A DNA stretch of 64,000 nt from Phytobacter diazotrophicus (GTDB taxonomy: Bacteria; Pseudomonadota; Gammaproteobacteria; Enterobacterales; Enterobacteriaceae), in assembly GCA_004346725.1 (NCBI GenBank), contig SMDE01000018.1:31257-95256 (forward strand). Direction: 5' to 3'. The notes under the pieces were generated by a model. That model was not told the DNA's origin, did no database searches, and was given only the letters and a program-made list of their open reading frames with translations. Each line of letters starts with the position of its first letter. Positions within the stretch are counted from its first letter, which is position 1. Of this stretch, positions 9,960-18,602 are shown piece after piece. The position numbers were made by a program, and so were the translations under genes.

Positions 9960-11084
9960 ATGCAGAGCCTTACCCCGACATCGCGTTACCTCAATGCCCT
10001 CAACGAGGGTAGCCATCAGCCGGATGATGTGCAAAAAGAAGCTGTTAGCCGTCTTGATCTCATTTACCAGCAAATTGTGACCAAAGAACAATCCGCCCCG
10101 CAAAGCGGTGGCTTGATGGCGAAATTTGGCAAATTGTTAGGTAAGCGTGAGCCCACGACGCTTACCCCCGTACGCGGCCTTTATATGTGGGGGGGCGTCG
10201 GGCGCGGTAAAACCTGGTTAATGGACCTCTTTTATCAAAGCCTGCCTGGGGAACGGAAACAGCGTCTGCATTTCCACCGTTTTATGCTGCGTGTGCATGA
10301 GGAATTAACGCAACTACAGGGGCATAGCGATCCGCTGGAGATTGTCGCCGACCATTTCAAAGCCGAAACCGATGTGCTCTGTTTTGATGAGTTTTTCGTA
10401 TCGGATATCACCGACGCCATGTTGCTCGGCGGGCTAATGAAGCCACTCTTCGCCAGAGGGATTACGCTGGTCGCCACTTCGAATATTCCGCCGGACGAAC
10501 TTTATCGTAACGGGTTGCAACGGGCGCGTTTTTTACCGGCCATTGATGCCATCAAACAGTACTGCGATGTGATGAATGTCGATGCGGGTGTGGATTATCG
10601 TCTGCGTACATTGACCCAGGCCCATCTGTGGCTTTCGCCATTAAATGAAGAGACGCAGCAGCAGATGGATCACCTCTGGCAAGCGCTGGCAGGGGCAAAA
10701 CGGGCTCATTCTCCAGTATTAGAGGTCAATCACCGTCCGCTGGCGACGCTGGGGGTGGAAAATCAGACGCTGGCGGTATCGTTCGCCACGCTGTGTGTGG
10801 ATGCCCGCAGTCAGCACGACTATATTGCCCTCTCTCGTCTGTATCACACCGTCATGCTATTTGATGTCCCCGTCATGACACCGTTAATGGAGAGTGAGGC
10901 GCGGCGTTTTATCGCACTGGTGGATGAATTCTACGAACGGCATGTGAAGCTGGTGGTGAGCGCGGCGGTTCCGCTGTACGAGATTTATCAGGGCGAGCGA
11001 CTGAAGTTCGAGTTCCAGCGCTGTCTGTCTCGTCTGCAGGAGATGCAGAGCGAGGAGTACCTCAAGCGGCAACATATGCCATAA
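9960..11084 (+). CDS. zapE: ZapE (YhcM), AFG1-like divisome ATPase
   Basis: A 374-residue P-loop ATPase of the AFG1/ZapE family (E. coli 375). In E. coli it reduces Z-ring stability during late division and is needed under low oxygen or high temperature. Walker A is GGVGRGKTW near residue 80 and Walker B is VLCFDEFFV near residue 143. It begins at a GGAAT-type site 15 bases after AAGGAATAACG and reads directly through to a short leader before rplM. Confidence 0.94.
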   Translation: MQSLTPTSRYLNALNEGSHQPDDVQKEAVSRLDLIYQQIVTKEQSAPQSGGLMAKFGKLLGKREPTTLTPVRGLYMWGGVGRGKTWLMDLFYQSLPGERKQRLHFHRFMLRVHEELTQLQGHSDPLEIVADHFKAETDVLCFDEFFVSDITDAMLLGGLMKPLFARGITLVATSNIPPDELYRNGLQRARFLPAIDAIKQYCDVMNVDAGVDYRLRTLTQAHLWLSPLNEETQQQMDHLWQALAGAKRAHSPVLEVNHRPLATLGVENQTLAVSFATLCVDARSQHDYIALSRLYHTVMLFDVPVMTPLMESEARRFIALVDEFYERHVKLVVSAAVPLYEIYQGERLKFEFQRCLSRLQEMQSEEYLKRQHMP

Positions 11085-11173
11085 CTGCCCGGTTCTCTGT
11101 GGGAGAGGGGCTGGGGGGAGGGCATCAGACCGCACAGCCCCAACACCGAAAAAGCCTCTTCAAATCACAAATA

Positions 11174-11798
<625 letters not shown>

Positions 11799-11810
11799 TC
11801 GGGATTATAG

Positions 11811-12206
<396 letters not shown>

Positions 12207-12238
12207 TTGCTTTCTGCGAAAGCAGAACGATTGGCGAA

Positions 12239-12265
12239 AAAACCCGGTTTCTACCGGGTTTTTTT
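12239..12265 (+). terminator. Rho-independent terminator of rplM-rpsI
   Basis: The stem AAAACCCGGT/ACCGGGTTTT with a TTCT loop runs into a T tract, 33 bases after the rpsI stop. Confidence 0.92.
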
Positions 12266-12520
12266 ATGGATAAAAATCACGTTATCCACAGTAATGAGTT
12301 GATTCTCTCTTCTTTTTCAGCATTTCCAGAATCCCCTCACCACAAAGCCCGCAAAATCTGGTAAACTATCATCCAATTTTCTGCCCAAATGCCTGGGATT
12401 GTTCATTTTTTGTTTGATGTTTAAACGAGAGTGACTGTGCGCGTGGGTGGGTTACCAACATCTCGCCGGTCAAAGTAAGACTGGTAGCAGTAAAAATACT
12501 GAATATACCTGGAGGTTTTC
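12266..12520 (+). promoter_or_regulatory. sspA upstream region
   Basis: About 255 bases between the rpsI terminator and sspA. The sspA promoter must lie here, but I could not choose a single -35/-10 pair. The ribosome site CTGGAGG precedes the sspA ATG by 8 bases. No hairpin or repeat of note was seen. Confidence 0.35.
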
Positions 12521-13159
12521 ATGGCTGTCGCTGCCAACAAACGTTCGGTAATGACGCTGTTTTCTGGTCCTGTTGACATCTATAGCCATCAGGTCCGTAT
12601 CGTGCTGGCAGAAAAAGGTGTCAGCTTCGAAATTGAGCACGTGGAAAAGGATAATCCTCCTCAGGATCTGATTGACCTCAACCCGAATCAAAGCGTACCG
12701 ACTCTTGTCGATCGTGAACTCACTCTGTGGGAATCACGCATTATCATGGAATACCTGGATGAGCGTTTCCCTCATCCGCCGCTGATGCCGGTTTATCCGG
12801 TTGCGCGTGGTGAAAGCCGTCTTTACATGCATCGCATTGAGAAAGACTGGTACTCGCTGATGGAAGTGATCATGTCCAGCAGTGGCGCGCAGGCCGATAA
12901 CGCCCGCCGTCAATTGCGTGAAGAACTGATGCAGATTGCTCCGGTGTTCGGCCAGAAGCCGTATTTCCTGAGTGATGAATTCAGCCTGGTGGATTGCTAC
13001 CTGGCGCCGTTGTTGTGGCGTTTGCCGATTCTGGGTATTGAACTCAGCGGCGCAGGCTCTAAAGAGCTGAAAGGCTACATGACACGTGTTTTCGAACGCG
13101 ATTCATTCCTCGCGTCTCTGACAGAAGCCGAGCGCGAAATGCGCCTGGGCCGGGGTTAA
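12521..13159 (+). CDS. sspA: SspA, stringent starvation protein A
   Basis: An RNA-polymerase-associated protein with a glutathione-transferase fold, a global regulator during starvation and acid stress that acts partly through H-NS levels. 212 residues as in E. coli: thioredoxin-like N-terminal domain (MTLFSGPVDIYSHQVRIVLA, then the QSVPTLVDRELTLWESRIIM region) and an all-helical C-terminal domain. The expected GST catalytic residue is absent, as in other SspA proteins. sspB starts 4 bases after the stop, so the two form an operon. Confidence 0.97.
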   Translation: MAVAANKRSVMTLFSGPVDIYSHQVRIVLAEKGVSFEIEHVEKDNPPQDLIDLNPNQSVPTLVDRELTLWESRIIMEYLDERFPHPPLMPVYPVARGESRLYMHRIEKDWYSLMEVIMSSSGAQADNARRQLREELMQIAPVFGQKPYFLSDEFSLVDCYLAPLLWRLPILGIELSGAGSKELKGYMTRVFERDSFLASLTEAEREMRLGRG

Positions 13160-13163
13160 TCGA

Positions 13164-13661
13164 ATGGACTTGTCGCAACTGACACCGCGCCGTCCTTACC
13201 TGTTGCGGGCTTTTTATGAGTGGTTGCTTGATAACCAGCTCACCCCGCACCTGGTCGTCGACGTAACGTTGCCGGGTGTGCGCGTGCCCATGGAGTATGC
13301 GCGCGACGGGCAGATCGTGTTGAACATTGCGCCGCGAGCCGTGGGTAATCTTGAACTGGCGAATGATGAAGTGCGTTTTAATGCGCGCTTTGGTGGCGTC
13401 CCGCGTCAGGTTGCTGTGCCGCTGGCCGCTGTTCTTGCTATCTACGCACGTGAAAACGGCGCGGGTACGATGTTTGAACCTGAAACGGCATACGATGAAG
13501 ACGTGGTCACGGTGAACGACGACGACGAAACCTCTCTGCCGGATGGCGAGACGGTGATGTCGGTGATCGATGGCGACAAACCCGATCATGCGGACGATAA
13601 CGATCCGGATGATGATCCCCCACCACGCGGCGGGCGTCCATCGCTGCGTGTTGTGAAGTAA
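13164..13661 (+). CDS. sspB: SspB, ClpXP specificity-enhancing factor
   Basis: The adaptor that binds ssrA-tagged substrates and tethers them to ClpX. 165 residues: folded tag-binding domain (about residues 1-110), then a long acidic linker rich in Asp (DDDE, DDNDPDDDPP), and the C-terminal ClpX-binding peptide RPSLRVVK. This arrangement matches E. coli SspB. Operon with sspA. Confidence 0.97.
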   Translation: MDLSQLTPRRPYLLRAFYEWLLDNQLTPHLVVDVTLPGVRVPMEYARDGQIVLNIAPRAVGNLELANDEVRFNARFGGVPRQVAVPLAAVLAIYARENGAGTMFEPETAYDEDVVTVNDDDETSLPDGETVMSVIDGDKPDHADDNDPDDDPPPRGGRPSLRVVK

Positions 13662-13668
13662 CACAAAG

Positions 13669-13697
13669 GCAGGGTCAATCGACCCTGCTTTTTTTTT
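13669..13697. terminator. Terminator of sspAB, overlapping the end of the tetR-type gene
   Basis: The stem GCAGGGTC/GACCCTGC with an AATC loop is followed by nine Ts. The convergent regulator gene ends inside the T tract (stop at 13696-13698). On the minus strand there is no matching U tract, so it mainly serves sspB. Confidence 0.88.
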
Positions 13698-14346
13698 ACG
13701 GCAGCAACCCCGGCGCCAGCCAACACGCGATCGTTTCGCGCATTACCTTCCGCCTTGTTACCAGCGCTTCCGGACGCTTAAGATCCTGCTGATAGATGAT
13801 CGACAGCGTCGACTGGTTAATCAGATAGAAAAATCCCAAAGCCGACATTGTGATGTTTAGCTGCATCGCATCAATACCTGGGCGGATCGTCCCATCCTGC
13901 TGACCGCGTTCAAGAATGCGCTGGGTTATCGAAAGCCAGCTACTGTTGATGGGGACAATCGTATCCACTTCCTTAAGATGGCGCGCCTTAAGCTGGTTTT
14001 CACTGTTGAGCAACTGGATAAATTCCGGGTTCTCAAGGTAGTAGTGCCAGGTAAAATCCATCAGTTCAAGTACCGCGTCGCGGGCAGGCAGATGATCGAG
14101 TTCCAGTGCGGCCTCTTTGGTACGGATATCCTGGTACGCGGCCTGCAAGACATGGGTAAACAGCGTATCTTTGTTGTCGAAATAATAGTAAATCAGCTGC
14201 TTGTTCACGTTCGCCGTCGCGGCGATCTGATCAATCCTCGCCCCGTCAAAACCCTTTTCAGCGAACTCCTTTTTGGCTGCATCAAGGATCAGGCTTTTTG
14301 TGAGATCTGGATCATGCCTGCGCTTTGTTCTGGCTTCCCCTTTCAT
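13696..14346 (-). CDS. TetR/AcrR-family transcriptional regulator of the adjacent catabolic cluster
   Basis: A 216-residue TetR-family regulator. The N-terminal HTH domain (about residues 15-62) has the typical pattern ILDAAKKEFAEKGFDGARID, IAATANVNKQLIYYYFDNKD; the C-terminal part (about 80-216) is the helical ligand-binding and dimerisation domain. The start at 14346 has a GGAGG site 5 bases upstream; the ATG five codons earlier has none. It is divergent from the SDR gene, and the shared 165-base region has two similar inverted repeats, suggesting it represses both itself and the operon until an inducer binds. No specific orthologue is recognised; the inducer is unknown. Confidence 0.88.
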   Translation of the reverse strand: MKGEARTKRRHDPDLTKSLILDAAKKEFAEKGFDGARIDQIAATANVNKQLIYYYFDNKDTLFTHVLQAAYQDIRTKEAALELDHLPARDAVLELMDFTWHYYLENPEFIQLLNSENQLKARHLKEVDTIVPINSSWLSITQRILERGQQDGTIRPGIDAMQLNITMSALGFFYLINQSTLSIIYQQDLKRPEALVTRRKVMRETIACWLAPGLLP

Positions 14347-14388
14347 AGATCCTCCATTCAATTTATTGTTTTAATTGTAGTTTTAAAT

Positions 14389-14410
14389 AAATCAACCAGT
14401 TGGTTGATTT
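14389..14410. promoter_or_regulatory. Operator-like inverted repeat O1 (regulator side)
   Basis: A perfect inverted repeat, AAATCAACCA-GT-TGGTTGATTT, 22 bp. Its inner pattern TCAAC-N6-GTTGA (14392-14407) recurs in O2 with the same spacing. It lies 43 bases upstream of the tetR-type start, in its likely promoter. Confidence 0.72.
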
Positions 14411-14447
14411 TGAGAAGTCGATCATGAATTTAATTTTTCTCTCTTTC

Positions 14448-14483
14448 TATACTGCTTTTACAGTTTCAACTGTTTAGTTGAAA
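14448..14483 (+). promoter_or_regulatory. Operon promoter -10 and operator-like repeat O2
   Basis: A TATACT hexamer at 14448-14453 (weak -35) is followed by the inverted repeat TTTCAACT-GTTT-AGTTGAAA at 14464-14483, 28 bases upstream of the SDR start. O2 shares the TCAAC-N6-GTTGA pattern with O1 and would cover the transcription start region, a classic position for TetR-type repression. Confidence 0.65.
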
Positions 14484-14511
14484 TGTTTGGCACTCATCAG
14501 GGAGTATGCTC

Positions 14512-15300
14512 ATGATCCATTCGCAACGTCCGGTAGCATTAGTGACAGGCTCGACACGGGGAATTGGTAAAGCGTGCGCGTTGGCGCTTGCCAGAGCCGG
14601 GTTTCACGTCGCAATCAACGGACGCGATAACGAAGAAGGTCGCGCCCGACAACAAGCCATGGTAGCGGAATTAGAACAGTTTGGCATCGAAGCTCTGGCG
14701 TTACCGGGTGATGTTTCAGATTTAATTCTCCAGCAAGGGATGCTGGACACCGTTTTGCAACGCTGGGGGCGACTGGACTGCCTTGTCAACAACGCCGGGA
14801 CGGCGGCAAAGCAGCGTGGCGATCTGCTTGAGGTCACGCCGGATAATTACCAGTACTGTCAGGACGTCAACACCAGGGCAATGTTCTTCTTTTGCCAAAA
14901 AGCGGCGCGCGCCATGCTTTCGCAGGGTGAGCTTAATAATCAGCACCGCTCTATTATCAACATCACTTCCTGTAGCGCCCACAGCTTATCGATTTCTCGC
15001 GGGGAATATTGCGTATCGAAAGCAGCCGCCAGCATGGTGACGCAACTTTTTGCGCTGCGCCTGGCGGAAGAAGGCATCGGTGTTTATGAAATTCGCCCTG
15101 GTATCATCGAAACTGACATGACCAGCGGTGTAAAACCGAAGTATGACCAGTTGATCGGCGGCGGTCTGGTGCCGATGAAACGCTGGGGCCAGCCGACGGA
15201 CATTGCCGTGGTCGTCGATGCGCTGGCAAACGGCAACTTACCTTTCACTGTCGGTCAAATTATTGATGTCGACGGCGGCCTGAACAAATCCCACTTTTAA
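14512..15300 (+). CDS. Short-chain dehydrogenase/reductase (classical SDR), first gene of the cluster operon
   Basis: A 262-residue classical SDR. The cofactor motif TGSTRGIG is at residues 12-19, NNAG near residue 94, and the catalytic set is Ser153 with Tyr166-x3-Lys170 (YCVSK). The C-terminal VGQIIDVDGG is typical of sugar or 3-oxoacyl-type dehydrogenases. The ATG at 14512 has GGGAG 7 bases upstream, whereas the ATG at 14506 is too close to it. Automatic annotation would probably call it a 3-ketoacyl-ACP reductase, but its operon partners point to oxidation or reduction of a sugar or polyol. Fifteen bases separate it from the next gene. Confidence 0.88.
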   Translation: MIHSQRPVALVTGSTRGIGKACALALARAGFHVAINGRDNEEGRARQQAMVAELEQFGIEALALPGDVSDLILQQGMLDTVLQRWGRLDCLVNNAGTAAKQRGDLLEVTPDNYQYCQDVNTRAMFFFCQKAARAMLSQGELNNQHRSIINITSCSAHSLSISRGEYCVSKAAASMVTQLFALRLAEEGIGVYEIRPGIIETDMTSGVKPKYDQLIGGGLVPMKRWGQPTDIAVVVDALANGNLPFTVGQIIDVDGGLNKSHF

Positions 15301-15315
15301 TTGCGAGGCACAGCA

Positions 15316-16467
15316 ATGGCGACAATTTCCGTTGGCATCATCATGCATGGCGTAACCGGGCGGATGGGCAAAAATCAGCATCTGATCCGCTCCATCGTGG
15401 CAATTCGTGAACAGGGCGGCGTTGAGCTGGCAAACGGCGACAGGCTCATGCCGGACCCGATCCTGATTGGTCGTAATGAAGAAAAAATTGCCGCACTGGC
15501 GAAACAAACCGGTATCAGTCGTTGGGGCACGGATTTGGATGCGGCGCTGGCCAACCCAAACGATACGATCTTCTTTGATGCCGCCACGACGCAGGCGCGC
15601 CCCGGTTTATTGAAAAAAGCCATTGCCGCCGGTAAGCATATTTACTGCGAAAAACCGGTAGCGGTCAGCCTGTCAGAAGCCGTCGAGTTATATCACTATG
15701 CAGAGCAGCAGGGCGTTTGCCACGGCGTGGTACAGGACAAACTGTGGCTGCCGGGGCTGCGTAAACTGCAAATGCTCAATCAGGCGGGCTTCTTCGGTAA
15801 AGTGCTGTCGGTTCGCGGCGAGTTTGGTTACTGGGTGTTTGAAGGTGATTTGCAGCCGACCCAGCGCCCGTCATGGAACTACCGTCAGGAAGATGGCGGC
15901 GGCATCATCCTCGATATGATCTGCCACTGGCGTTATGTCGTCGACAACCTGTTTGGCGAAATCAAAAGCATCAGTTGCCTGGGCGCGACCCATATTCCGG
16001 AACGTTTTGATGAGCAGGGGAATGCCTACAAAGCCACCGCTGATGACGCCGCCTACGCCACATTTGAACTGCACAATGGCACTATCGTGCAGATCAACAG
16101 CTCCTGGTGTGTCCGGGTGCGCCGCGATGACCTGGTGACTTTCCAGGTGGATGGCGTGAATGGTTCTGCGGTCGCGGGCCTGACTGATTGTCTGACGCAA
16201 TCACGTGTGAACACCCCGAAACCTGTCTGGAACCCGGATGTTCGCCAGACACATGACTTCTTCGAAGACTGGGCGCCAGTACCTGATACCACCACCTATG
16301 ACAACGCCTTCAAAGTGCAATGGGAACTCTTTCTGCGCCATGTTCACGGTGAAATCGACTTCCGTTGGAACCTGCTGGAAGGAGCAAAAGGGGTGCAACT
16401 GGTTGAACTGGCGCTGCAAAGCTGGAAAGAACGCCGCTGGGTCGATGTTCCGTCACTGGTGCGCTAA
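15316..16467 (+). CDS. Gfo/Idh/MocA-family oxidoreductase
   Basis: A 383-residue NAD(P)-dependent dehydrogenase. The N-terminal Rossmann domain starts with an unusual loop [13 protein letters not shown] (residues 11-23), reminiscent of the GRMG loop of dihydrodipicolinate reductase rather than the usual GxGxxG, and carries the family EKP motif at residues 112-114. The C-terminal alpha/beta domain holds the [17 protein letters not shown] segment, where the His and Asp are at the positions used for catalysis in the family. The start at 15316 has GAGG 7 bases upstream; a TTG five codons earlier is less likely. Family members oxidise inositols, glucosides, sialic acid derivatives and amino sugars; the substrate here is unknown. 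Confidence 0.86.
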   Translation: MATISVGIIMHGVTGRMGKNQHLIRSIVAIREQGGVELANGDRLMPDPILIGRNEEKIAALAKQTGISRWGTDLDAALANPNDTIFFDAATTQARPGLLKKAIAAGKHIYCEKPVAVSLSEAVELYHYAEQQGVCHGVVQDKLWLPGLRKLQMLNQAGFFGKVLSVRGEFGYWVFEGDLQPTQRPSWNYRQEDGGGIILDMICHWRYVVDNLFGEIKSISCLGATHIPERFDEQGNAYKATADDAAYATFELHNGTIVQINSSWCVRVRRDDLVTFQVDGVNGSAVAGLTDCLTQSRVNTPKPVWNPDVRQTHDFFEDWAPVPDTTTYDNAFKVQWELFLRHVHGEIDFRWNLLEGAKGVQLVELALQSWKERRWVDVPSLVR

Positions 16468-16476
16468 GGAGGCCAT

Positions 16477-17310
16477 ATGCAACAGCCCGATCCACGTCGT
16501 TTATCGATGAATACCGCCACCGTCCGTAAGCAGTGGACGCTGGATAAGATCATCGACGGCTGCGCCCGTCATGAAATTCGCGGCATCTCGCCGTGGCGCG
16601 ATCAGGTTCAGGCGCTGGGGTTAGAACGTACCGCGCAGATGATCCGCAGTAACGAACTGACCGTCAGCGGTTATTGCCGCGGCGGGATGTTTCCCGGCAT
16701 CGATGAGGCGGCACGCCGTGCGGCGGATGACGATAACCGCCGGGCGGTAGATGAAGCACTGGCAGTGAATGCCGCCTGTCTGGTGCTGGTGGTGGGCGGC
16801 CTGCCGGGTGATTCGAAAGATATTGCCGGCGCGCGTAGCCAGGTACGGGATGGTCTGGGCCGCCTGCTGGAGTATTCGCGCAAGGTGGGAATGCCGCTGG
16901 CGATTGAGCCGCTACACCCGATGTATGCAGCGGACCGCGCCTGCATAAACACCCTTGAGCAGGCCAACGATCTGTGTGATGAGCTCGGTGATGATGGGTT
17001 AGGAATGGCCGTCGATCTCTATCACACCTGGTGGGATCCAAAGTTTTTCCAGCAGATCGAACGCGCCGGACGGAAACGTATCCTGGGCTTTCACATCTGC
17101 GACTGGCTGGTGCCGACACAGCATCTGCTGCTCGATCGCGGCATGATGGGCGATGGGGTGATCGACATTCGCGCGGCCCGTCAGGCGGTGGAGGCGCTGG
17201 GGTATCAGGGGGCGCATGAAGTGGAGATTTTCTCCGAACATGACTGGTGGCAACGTGACCCGGATACGGTGCTCGCTACCTGCAAAGCGCGTCATTTAAC
17301 GCATTGTTAA
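16477..17310 (+). CDS. TIM-barrel sugar isomerase/epimerase (IolE/COG1082-like)
   Basis: A 277-residue AP-endonuclease-2-type TIM barrel. A metal site like that of IolE and related isomerases is visible: Glu144 (IEPLHP), Asp180 with His183 (AVDLYH), His206 with Asp209 (FHICDW) and Glu250 (EVEIFS). These enzymes isomerise, epimerise or dehydrate keto sugars and cyclitols, and some take part in cleavage of 3-keto glycosides. A perfect AAGGAGG ribosome site lies 5 bases before the start, 9 bases after the previous stop, so it is translated as part of the operon. Exact reaction unknown. Confidence 0.85.
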   Translation: MQQPDPRRLSMNTATVRKQWTLDKIIDGCARHEIRGISPWRDQVQALGLERTAQMIRSNELTVSGYCRGGMFPGIDEAARRAADDDNRRAVDEALAVNAACLVLVVGGLPGDSKDIAGARSQVRDGLGRLLEYSRKVGMPLAIEPLHPMYAADRACINTLEQANDLCDELGDDGLGMAVDLYHTWWDPKFFQQIERAGRKRILGFHICDWLVPTQHLLLDRGMMGDGVIDIRAARQAVEALGYQGAHEVEIFSEHDWWQRDPDTVLATCKARHLTHC

Positions 17311-17367
17311 TCAGATTTTGGCTGTATCTGATGTCTCGTCAGTCTTACCAGGTTAGTCGAGGGAATT

Positions 17368-18591
17368 ATGAATACAGATACAAAAAAGATGATACTGGTG
17401 TCGGTGCTGTGTGGCCTTGGCTACATGATGTACTCCGTCGACCGTATGACTGTCTCCTCCGCCATTGGACTTATCGCGACGGATTTTGGGCTCGGTAGAG
17501 CCCAGTCCGGGATCCTGATGAGTTCATTCTTCTATGGCTTTATTGGTTTCTTATTTATCTCCGGGATTATCGCCGACAAACTCAGCGGCAAACCGGTGCT
17601 TATTCTTGGTTTAGTGATGTTCTCGCTCGCGACGATCCTGACGGGGGTGGCCGGTAGTCTGACATCGCTTATCTTTTATCGCGTGATGACCGGTATCGGC
17701 GAGGGGGTCTTCTGGCCCGCCGCATCGCTGGAAGTGGCCAACGTTACCACCGAGAAACAGCGCACCACGGTGATGTCCCTTTACTGGATGGGTTATCCGA
17801 TTGGCGGCTTCTTCGGTACCTGGCTCGGCGCAATGCTCGGCCCGGTGTACGGCTGGCGCGTCGTGTTCTATGTCGCCGGGGCGCTGGGTCTGCTGGTAGC
17901 GCTGGCGTACGCCTTCATGGTGAAAAACGAGCCGAAAAAAGTGGTTGTCGCCACGACAAAAGAAAAAGTGCCGTTAAAACAACTGTTTCGTAACCAGTCC
18001 GTCATGCTGATGGCGTTCTATTACTTCCTGCTGCTGAGCGGCTGGTGGATTGTGTTGCTGTGGGCGCCGACCTTCCTGATGAATGTAAAACAACTGCCAA
18101 TCAGTACCGCAGGAACCATTGCCAGCCTGCTGGGGCTGACCGGCGCGCTGGGGGGCTTCCTGCTTGGGCGTTTATGTGACCGTGGCGACTTCTCGCGTAA
18201 GCGTGCGGTGTTGATAGGCATCACGCTCGCCAGCAGTCTGCTGATGGCCGCGATGGTACTGCAACTGCCGGTCTTCGCCGTGGTGATTCTGGTGTTGTTC
18301 CTCGGGCTGCTTGGTTACCCCATCACACCGCTGGTCCTCTCCTTTACCGCCGAACTGGTACCGCCACAGCTTCGCGGCTCCGCCATTGGCTTTGTGATGA
18401 ATGTCGGCATGACGGCCGGTGGGATTTCACCCGTCCTGGCGGGCTATTTCGCGGATAAATATTCCATGTCTGCCGTCTGGTTTGTCGCGGCCTGCGTGAT
18501 GGTCGTCAGTTCGGTACTACTGCTGGGGGTGCGTAAAGCGCCCAGGCCAGTGAAAGAGATGGAAATATCCGGGCTGTCATCACGCGTTTAA
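17368..18591 (+). CDS. MFS transporter (anion:cation symporter type)
   Basis: A 407-residue major facilitator with 12 predicted membrane helices in two blocks of six, split by a charged loop near residues 190-215 (NEPKKVV...KEKVPLKQLF). The loop IIADKLSGKPVLILG after helix 2 is the family signature. The N-terminus (GYMMYSVDRMTVSSAIG) and overall look resemble sugar-acid and other organic-anion symporters, which suggests, without proving, an anionic sugar substrate. It sits between the isomerase and flavoprotein genes and is presumably the uptake system of the pathway. Confidence 0.87.
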   Translation: MNTDTKKMILVSVLCGLGYMMYSVDRMTVSSAIGLIATDFGLGRAQSGILMSSFFYGFIGFLFISGIIADKLSGKPVLILGLVMFSLATILTGVAGSLTSLIFYRVMTGIGEGVFWPAASLEVANVTTEKQRTTVMSLYWMGYPIGGFFGTWLGAMLGPVYGWRVVFYVAGALGLLVALAYAFMVKNEPKKVVVATTKEKVPLKQLFRNQSVMLMAFYYFLLLSGWWIVLLWAPTFLMNVKQLPISTAGTIASLLGLTGALGGFLLGRLCDRGDFSRKRAVLIGITLASSLLMAAMVLQLPVFAVVILVLFLGLLGYPITPLVLSFTAELVPPQLRGSAIGFVMNVGMTAGGISPVLAGYFADKYSMSAVWFVAACVMVVSSVLLLGVRKAPRPVKEMEISGLSSRV

Positions 18592-18602
18592 CGAGGTAAA
18601 AC

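Noticed and set aside
13669..13697. Possible attachment site or direct repeat at the sspB edge of the accessory cluster
   Set aside because: The structure is an ordinary terminator; no matching direct repeat was seen at the other edge near 20670-20830, and there is no integrase in the cluster.
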